Shown here piece by piece: positions 59,862-64,000 of a stretch of DNA of 64,000 nt. A model generated the notes under the pieces. It was given only the letters and a program-made list of their open reading frames with translations. It was not told the DNA's origin and did no database searches. Position numbers and translations under genes: made by a program. The stretch comes from Brevibacillus agri (lineage in GTDB: Bacteria; Bacillota; Bacilli; Brevibacillales; Brevibacillaceae), in the NCBI RefSeq assembly GCF_004117055.1, contig NZ_CP026363.1, positions 2,844,001-2,908,000 on the forward strand. The letters are read 5' to 3'. Position 1 is the first letter of the stretch. Each line of letters starts with the position of its first letter.

Positions 59862-62147
59862 ATGAAAAGCAGCAACTTGGGATATCCGCGGATCGGCAAA
59901 GATCGCGAGTGGAAAAAGGCACTGGAAGCTTTTTGGGCGGGGAAACTCGACGAGACGACATTCCTTGCGCAAATGGAGCAAATTCGCAAGCAGCACCTGG
60001 TCAAACAACAAAAAAAGGGGATCGACTGGATTCCGGTCAACGACTTTACTTTCTACGACCACATGCTCGACATGGCGGTCATGTTCGGCCTGATTCCGAA
60101 GCGGTTCGCGTATGCGGGCGGTCCGGTGCCGCTGGCTACGTATTTTGCGATGGCGCGCGGCAACAAAGACGCGGTCGCCAGCGAAATGACCAAGTGGTTC
60201 AACACGAACTACCACTATATCGTCCCCGAGTTCGGCGAGCGCACGCCTGTCTTGACGGAAAACAGGCCGCTGCAAGCGTACCTGGAGGCGAGAGATCAGC
60301 TAGGGATCGCCGGCAAGCCTGTCATCGTCGGGCCGTACACGTTTGTCAAGCTGTCCAAAGGGTATGCCAAAGACGAATTTGAACGCGTCGTCGATCAGAT
60401 CGTGCCGCTGTACGTGGACGTCCTTCGCGAGTTGGAACTGCACGGCGTCGAGTGGGTGCAGATCGACGAGCCTGCGTTTGTCCTCGATCTTACCGGGCAA
60501 GACAAAGTGCTCATTCGTCGCGTGTACGAGCAGTTCAGCCAGGCGCTGCCGCACCTGAAGCTGATGGTGCAGACGTACTTTGAAGCGGTGGACTGGTACG
60601 AGGAGCTGATTGAACTGCCTGTCCACGGTTTGGGCCTTGATTTTGTTCACGGGAAAACAGCGAACCTGGCCAACTTGACGACGCACGGTTTTCCGCAAGA
60701 CAAAGTGCTCGGCGCCGGGGTCATCGACGGACGCAACATTTGGCGCTCGGCCCTGGAGGAAAAGTGGGAGTTGGTCAAAACGTTGTGCACCGTAGTAGCC
60801 CCAGAGCGGGTATGGGTTCAGCCGTCGAGCAGCCTGCTGCACGTTCCGGTTACCGTCGAAGACGAAACCGATTTGCCGGAAGAAGTGCGCGTCGCATTGG
60901 CGTTTGCCGATGAGAAATTGGCTGAAGTGCGCTTATTAGTCCAAGGTTTCCAATATGGAAAGTATGTTATCTCGAAGGAAATCGCCCAGAACGAGAAAGA
61001 CTTGCAGCGCTTGGCCCAATCTCCGGCACGGAACCGCCAGGAAGTGCAGGAGGCGAGAAAAGCGCTGGCGTCGACAGCGGCGAAGCGGGCAGTGCCGTTC
61101 CACGAGCGTCGCGAGATTCAGCAGGCGACGTGGAAGCTTCCGCTGCTGCCAACGACGACGATCGGCAGCTTCCCGCAGACGACAGAAGTTCGCCAGGCCA
61201 GACAGCAGTTCAAAAAAGGAAACTGGACCGTCGAACAGTACGATGCGTTCATTCAGGAGCAAATCCGCGAGTGGATCGCCATTCAGGAACAGATCGGCCT
61301 GGATGTGCTGGTGCACGGCGAGTTCGAGCGGACAGACATGGTGGAATATTTCGGAGAAAAGCTCGACGGCTTCGTTTTCACGAAAAACGGCTGGGTGCAG
61401 TCGTACGGCTCCCGTTGCGTCAAACCGCCGGTCATTTACGGCGACGTGCAGTTCGTCTCCCCGATGACGGTCAAGGAGAGCGTATATGCCAAGTCGTTGA
61501 CGGATAAACCAGTGAAAGGGATGCTGACAGGTCCTTCCACGATTTTAAACTGGTCGTTCGTGCGCGACGACGTCTCCCGTCAGGAAGTGTGCGAGCAGAT
61601 CGCGCTGGCGCTGCGCAAAGAGGTGGAGGCGCTGGAAGCGGCGGGCATTCGCATGATTCAGGTGGATGAGCCGGCATTGCGGGAAGGCTTGCCGCTCAAG
61701 CAGGCAGACAGAGCCGCGTATCTGGACTGGGCGGTCAAGTCGTTCCGGGTCGCTACCTCGACAGTCGAGCCTGGCACGCAAATTCATACGCACATGTGCT
61801 ATTGCGAATTCCACGATTTCATCGACGCCATCAGCGAGCTGGATGCCGATGTGATCTCGATCGAAACTTCCCGCAGCCACGGCGAGCTCGTCTCGGTGTT
61901 CGGGACGTGCACGTACGACAAAGGGATCGGCCTCGGCGTCTACGACATCCACAGCCCGCGCGTTCCGGCTGTGGCCGAGATCGAGGAAATGGTGTCCCGC
62001 GGCGTGCAAGTCCTGCCGCCAGGGCAATTCTGGATCAACCCGGATTGCGGGCTGAAGACGCGGGGCCGAGAGGAAACAATCGCGTCTCTGAAAAACATGG
62101 TAGCGGCGACACACGCAGTACGAAACCGCCTGGCACAAAAAGCATAA
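59862..62147 (+). CDS. metE: Cobalamin-independent methionine synthase MetE
   Basis: A 761-residue enzyme that moves a methyl group from methyltetrahydrofolate polyglutamate to homocysteine. The N-terminal LGYPRIGKDREWKKALEAFW and the C-terminal catalytic half are both full. Zinc ligands are visible in HTHMCYCEF, ISIETSRSHGE and NPDCGLKTRG, and TTTIGSFPQTTEVRQAR starts the second barrel. ATG 59862 has GGAGAGGAAG upstream. Confidence 0.97.
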   Translation: MKSSNLGYPRIGKDREWKKALEAFWAGKLDETTFLAQMEQIRKQHLVKQQKKGIDWIPVNDFTFYDHMLDMAVMFGLIPKRFAYAGGPVPLATYFAMARGNKDAVASEMTKWFNTNYHYIVPEFGERTPVLTENRPLQAYLEARDQLGIAGKPVIVGPYTFVKLSKGYAKDEFERVVDQIVPLYVDVLRELELHGVEWVQIDEPAFVLDLTGQDKVLIRRVYEQFSQALPHLKLMVQTYFEAVDWYEELIELPVHGLGLDFVHGKTANLANLTTHGFPQDKVLGAGVIDGRNIWRSALEEKWELVKTLCTVVAPERVWVQPSSSLLHVPVTVEDETDLPEEVRVALAFADEKLAEVRLLVQGFQYGKYVISKEIAQNEKDLQRLAQSPARNRQEVQEARKALASTAAKRAVPFHERREIQQATWKLPLLPTTTIGSFPQTTEVRQARQQFKKGNWTVEQYDAFIQEQIREWIAIQEQIGLDVLVHGEFERTDMVEYFGEKLDGFVFTKNGWVQSYGSRCVKPPVIYGDVQFVSPMTVKESVYAKSLTDKPVKGMLTGPSTILNWSFVRDDVSRQEVCEQIALALRKEVEALEAAGIRMIQVDEPALREGLPLKQADRAAYLDWAVKSFRVATSTVEPGTQIHTHMCYCEFHDFIDAISELDADVISIETSRSHGELVSVFGTCTYDKGIGLGVYDIHSPRVPAVAEIEEMVSRGVQVLPPGQFWINPDCGLKTRGREETIASLKNMVAATHAVRNRLAQKA

Positions 62148-62171
62148 GCATGAGCGAGAGGAGCAGTACAG

Positions 62172-62666
62172 ATGGCAACAGAAGCCCAGATCGCAACAGA
62201 AGCACGGCCTGTCGGGCAGTCGAGAACTTTTTTGACAGACCTCGTCTTCCCGCCGGATACGAACCATCACAATACGATCTTCGGCGGCAAAGTAATGGCG
62301 TACGTCGACAAGATCGCCTGCATCGCGGCGATGCGCCATTGCCGCAAGCCGGTAGTCACCGCGTCCAGCGATTCGTTCGATTTCCTCGCGCCGATCAAGA
62401 CAGGGGAAGCGATCAACCTGGAAGCGTACGTCACCTGGACGCACAACACGTCGATGGAAGTGTTCGTGAAGGTGGAGTCGGAAAATCTGTTGACAGGCGA
62501 AAAACGCATGACCGCGAGAGCGTACTTGACGATGATCGCCCTCGACGAGCAAGGCAAGCCGACGCTGGTGCCCGCCGTCATCCCGGAAACCGAGGAGGAG
62601 CGCCTCCAGCACGAAAAGGCGAAGCATCGCTACGCGCTGAGGAAGCAGCGGAAGGCGGAGTTGTAG
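62172..62666 (+). CDS. Acyl-CoA thioesterase (hotdog fold, YkhA-like)
   Basis: A 164-residue hotdog-fold protein: FPPDTNHHNTIFGGKVMAYV carries the catalytic Asn/His region and DKIACIAAMRHCRKPVVTAS follows; GEAINLEAYVTWTHNTSMEV is the core strand. The length and the long charged tail (QHEKAKHRYALRKQRKAEL) are as in YkhA and related hexameric thioesterases. GGAG lies upstream; 24 bases after metE, so possibly in the same transcript. Confidence 0.9.
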   Translation: MATEAQIATEARPVGQSRTFLTDLVFPPDTNHHNTIFGGKVMAYVDKIACIAAMRHCRKPVVTASSDSFDFLAPIKTGEAINLEAYVTWTHNTSMEVFVKVESENLLTGEKRMTARAYLTMIALDEQGKPTLVPAVIPETEEERLQHEKAKHRYALRKQRKAEL

Positions 62667-62707
62667 TCACCGTTGCAAGAAACAGCATACAGCAACAAAA
62701 GCAATGC

Positions 62708-62742
62708 CAAAAGCCCTCACCGACAGGTTGAGGGCTTTTGCT
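62708..62742. terminator. Bidirectional terminator
   Basis: CAAAAGCCCTCA and TGAGGGCTTTTG with a 9-nt loop; serves the thioesterase gene and the converging SnoaL-like gene. Confidence 0.88.
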
Positions 62743-62810
62743 GTGAGCGGCACGCAGGCACTAAGGGATCAAGGGCAAACACACAATGCGGCACGGGGAA
62801 AGCCGCAACG

Positions 62811-63275
62811 TCAAAACAACTGTTGCCGCACCAACGGCCGCAGCTCCTCTGTAAACTGCTCGACTAGCTCGGGCCGTCCGTGAAACTGTGCAGGCGTATT
62901 TTGAAACAGTACGGCTTCCCACTGCTCGCCCTGCTTTTTCGCTACGAGCGTCTGGTGCGCATGGAGCGCTGGATCAAGCTCGTCTTTTCCGGGAGGGATC
63001 ATGCCGACCATGGCGCGAACCATCCCCACTTCCTCGCTGAGCAGGCATGCGGACTTGATTTTGTACACAAAGGGGGGAGTCAGATGGTGGGAAAAAACGT
63101 CGTGCAGGTGCGTAAAAATGGCGGCTCGTCCGATCAGATGGCTGCCGTCAAAGCCGATAAGCTCGCCGTCTGCCGCGAACGGAGCGGACATGCCGGATGC
63201 ACTGTGTTCGTTCCAGCCGCGAATGACTTGCCGGTAGAGGGTGCGAATCGCATCTTCGTGTGTGGCTGTGCCCAT
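62811..63275 (-). CDS. SnoaL-like / SgcJ-EcaC family protein
   Basis: A 154-residue protein with the NTF2-like cone pattern: AIRTLYRQVIRGWNEHSASG, MSAPFAADGELIGFDGSHLI and GRAAIFTHLHDVFSHH, then a beta-rich half (VYKIKSACLLSEEVGMVRAM). These small proteins are of mixed or unknown function. ATG 63275 follows AAGGAGG by nine bases. Confidence 0.82.
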   Translation of the reverse strand: MGTATHEDAIRTLYRQVIRGWNEHSASGMSAPFAADGELIGFDGSHLIGRAAIFTHLHDVFSHHLTPPFVYKIKSACLLSEEVGMVRAMVGMIPPGKDELDPALHAHQTLVAKKQGEQWEAVLFQNTPAQFHGRPELVEQFTEELRPLVRQQLF

Positions 63276-63588
63276 CCTGGCGTACCTCCTTGGGTGGCTG
63301 TTTGAACCATAGTGTATCATACGAACCCGAAACGATGTCAAAGGCTTGTGAGCACGCACCGAACGCTACTTTCAGGATCGCGCCGCGCGTGTGCATGGTC
63401 TGCTGTGGCTGCCGTGCGCTTCGCTGCGAGTGTGTTTCCATCCGGATGGAGTTCCGGTCGTACAGCGATGGCAGGCAGCAAACTGAAGGATAAACTACAT
63501 TTTTCAATATGTATTGAAGTGAATTAATGCAAAAGATATACTATTCTCAAAACTTGCACCAAACGAAACGCAAAGGAGTCTTTTCGGT
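63276..63588 (+). promoter_or_regulatory. Intergenic region with the promoter of the RpiR-type gene
   Basis: TTGAAG (63514-63519) and TATACT (63537-63542) have exact 17-bp spacing. The rest, GC-rich near 63360-63470, holds no supported gene. Confidence 0.65.
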
Positions 63589-64000
63589 ATGGATCAGGAT
63601 CAGCACCAGCACGTAAAAGAACGCATTCGCAAGCAATACGGCCATTTGACCGCCAGCCAAAAGATCATTTCCAAAATCGCCCTCGAAAAGCCGAGCCTGC
63701 TAGCTATCCATACGGCCAAAAAAATCGCGGAGCTGACGAATACGAGTGAGGCGACCGTCATTCGTTTTTGCTACGCGCTGGGCTATTCCGGCTACACAGA
63801 GTTGCAGGAGGAGATCAAAAAGTCGCTGTTGATCGGCGACCAGAGAAAGGGGCCGATCCAGAAATACCGCGACACCGAAGCTGCGCTCACCCGCGACAAT
63901 TACGCGCACCAGGTCATCGAAACCGACATCGCCTACCTCCAGCAAAGCTTGCAGCAGATCGACTACGGCTTGCTGCATCAGGCTGTGCAAAGCATTATGG
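63589..64000 (+). CDS. MurR/RpiR family transcriptional regulator, N-terminal part
   Basis: ATG 63589 (AAAGGAG upstream) opens a frame that runs off the window after 137 codons. The N-terminal RpiR helix-turn-helix is complete: YGHLTASQKIISKIALEKPS, KKIAELTNTSEATVIRFCYA and LGYSGYTELQEEIK. The sugar-phosphate-binding SIS domain lies outside. The family controls sugar or amino-sugar catabolism; the target genes would be downstream. Confidence 0.92.
   Translation, partial: MDQDQHQHVKERIRKQYGHLTASQKIISKIALEKPSLLAIHTAKKIAELTNTSEATVIRFCYALGYSGYTELQEEIKKSLLIGDQRKGPIQKYRDTEAALTRDNYAHQVIETDIAYLQQSLQQIDYGLLHQAVQSIM

Noticed and set aside
59740-59865. 42-codon GTG leader ORF whose TGA overlaps the metE ATG
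   Set aside because: It runs through the riboswitch terminator; the overlap with metE is most easily a coincidence, and no equivalent coupling exists at nrdI.

Overview
The window reads as a chromosomal segment of a spore-forming, moderately GC-rich low-GC-phylum Gram-positive, most like Brevibacillus (Paenibacillaceae). The assignment rests on protein resemblance recalled from memory. It is supported by strong AGGAGG-type ribosome sites, frequent TTG/GTG starts, spore-type small proteins (a Tlp gene, a YhcN/YlaJ-type lipoprotein, a His-rich coat-like peptide), a Gram-positive LexA box, a cre box and two cobalamin riboswitches. No database search was possible.

Layout. 1-5.8 kb: tail of an ADP-ribosyltransferase-like protein, a chemotaxis receptor, then on the minus strand an NCS1 permease and a long UbiD-family decarboxylase. 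5.9-11.5 kb: a CitA/CitB-type two-component system followed by a complete tripartite tricarboxylate transporter (tctC-tctB-tctA) behind a cre-like site. 11.5-18 kb: acetyltransferase with a hairpin leader, DUF3054 protein, a 43-residue peptide gene, tenI-thiE, a heme-degrading monooxygenase, and a soluble PAS histidine kinase preceded by a structured leader. 18-25.7 kb: WGR-like protein, DesK/NarL-type two-component pair, MarR regulator with an RND efflux pump and adaptor. 25.9-29 kb: ccdA with a TlpA/ResA-type thioredoxin, then small proteins.

29.1-36.3 kb is an accessory island between tRNA-Tyr/tRNA-Leu and tRNA-Gly. It is richer in AT over much of its length and holds mostly wreckage: a frameshifted and internally deleted integrase, an ISL3 transposase tail, a PilZ protein, a broken EAL gene, an XRE regulator that looks intact, an AraC remnant, a flavin monooxygenase with an in-frame deletion, and an Erm methyltransferase lacking its SAM-binding N-terminus. 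A 61-nt perfect inverted repeat with two inner hairpins lies in it.

36.7-53.6 kb is housekeeping plus many small genes: two acetyltransferases, divergent fRMsr and MsrA methionine-sulfoxide repair genes, small membrane proteins, a BASS transporter, a LexA-boxed operon with a YolD-like gene, a GDPD phosphodiesterase, a tlp gene broken by an in-frame TGA, mnmA, an orphan SerA-type ACT protein and a siderophore-esterase-like hydrolase. Two intergenic stretches (44.0-44.4 and 47.3-47.4 kb) hold promoter/terminator pairs without genes and are the best candidates for undescribed small RNAs.

53.7-62.2 kb has a clear theme: one cobalamin riboswitch precedes nrdI-nrdE-nrdF (class Ib ribonucleotide reductase) and a second precedes metE. 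Both encode B12-independent enzymes, so the cell probably silences them when B12 is available. brnQ lies between them. The window ends with a thioesterase, a SnoaL-like protein and the start of an RpiR-family regulator.
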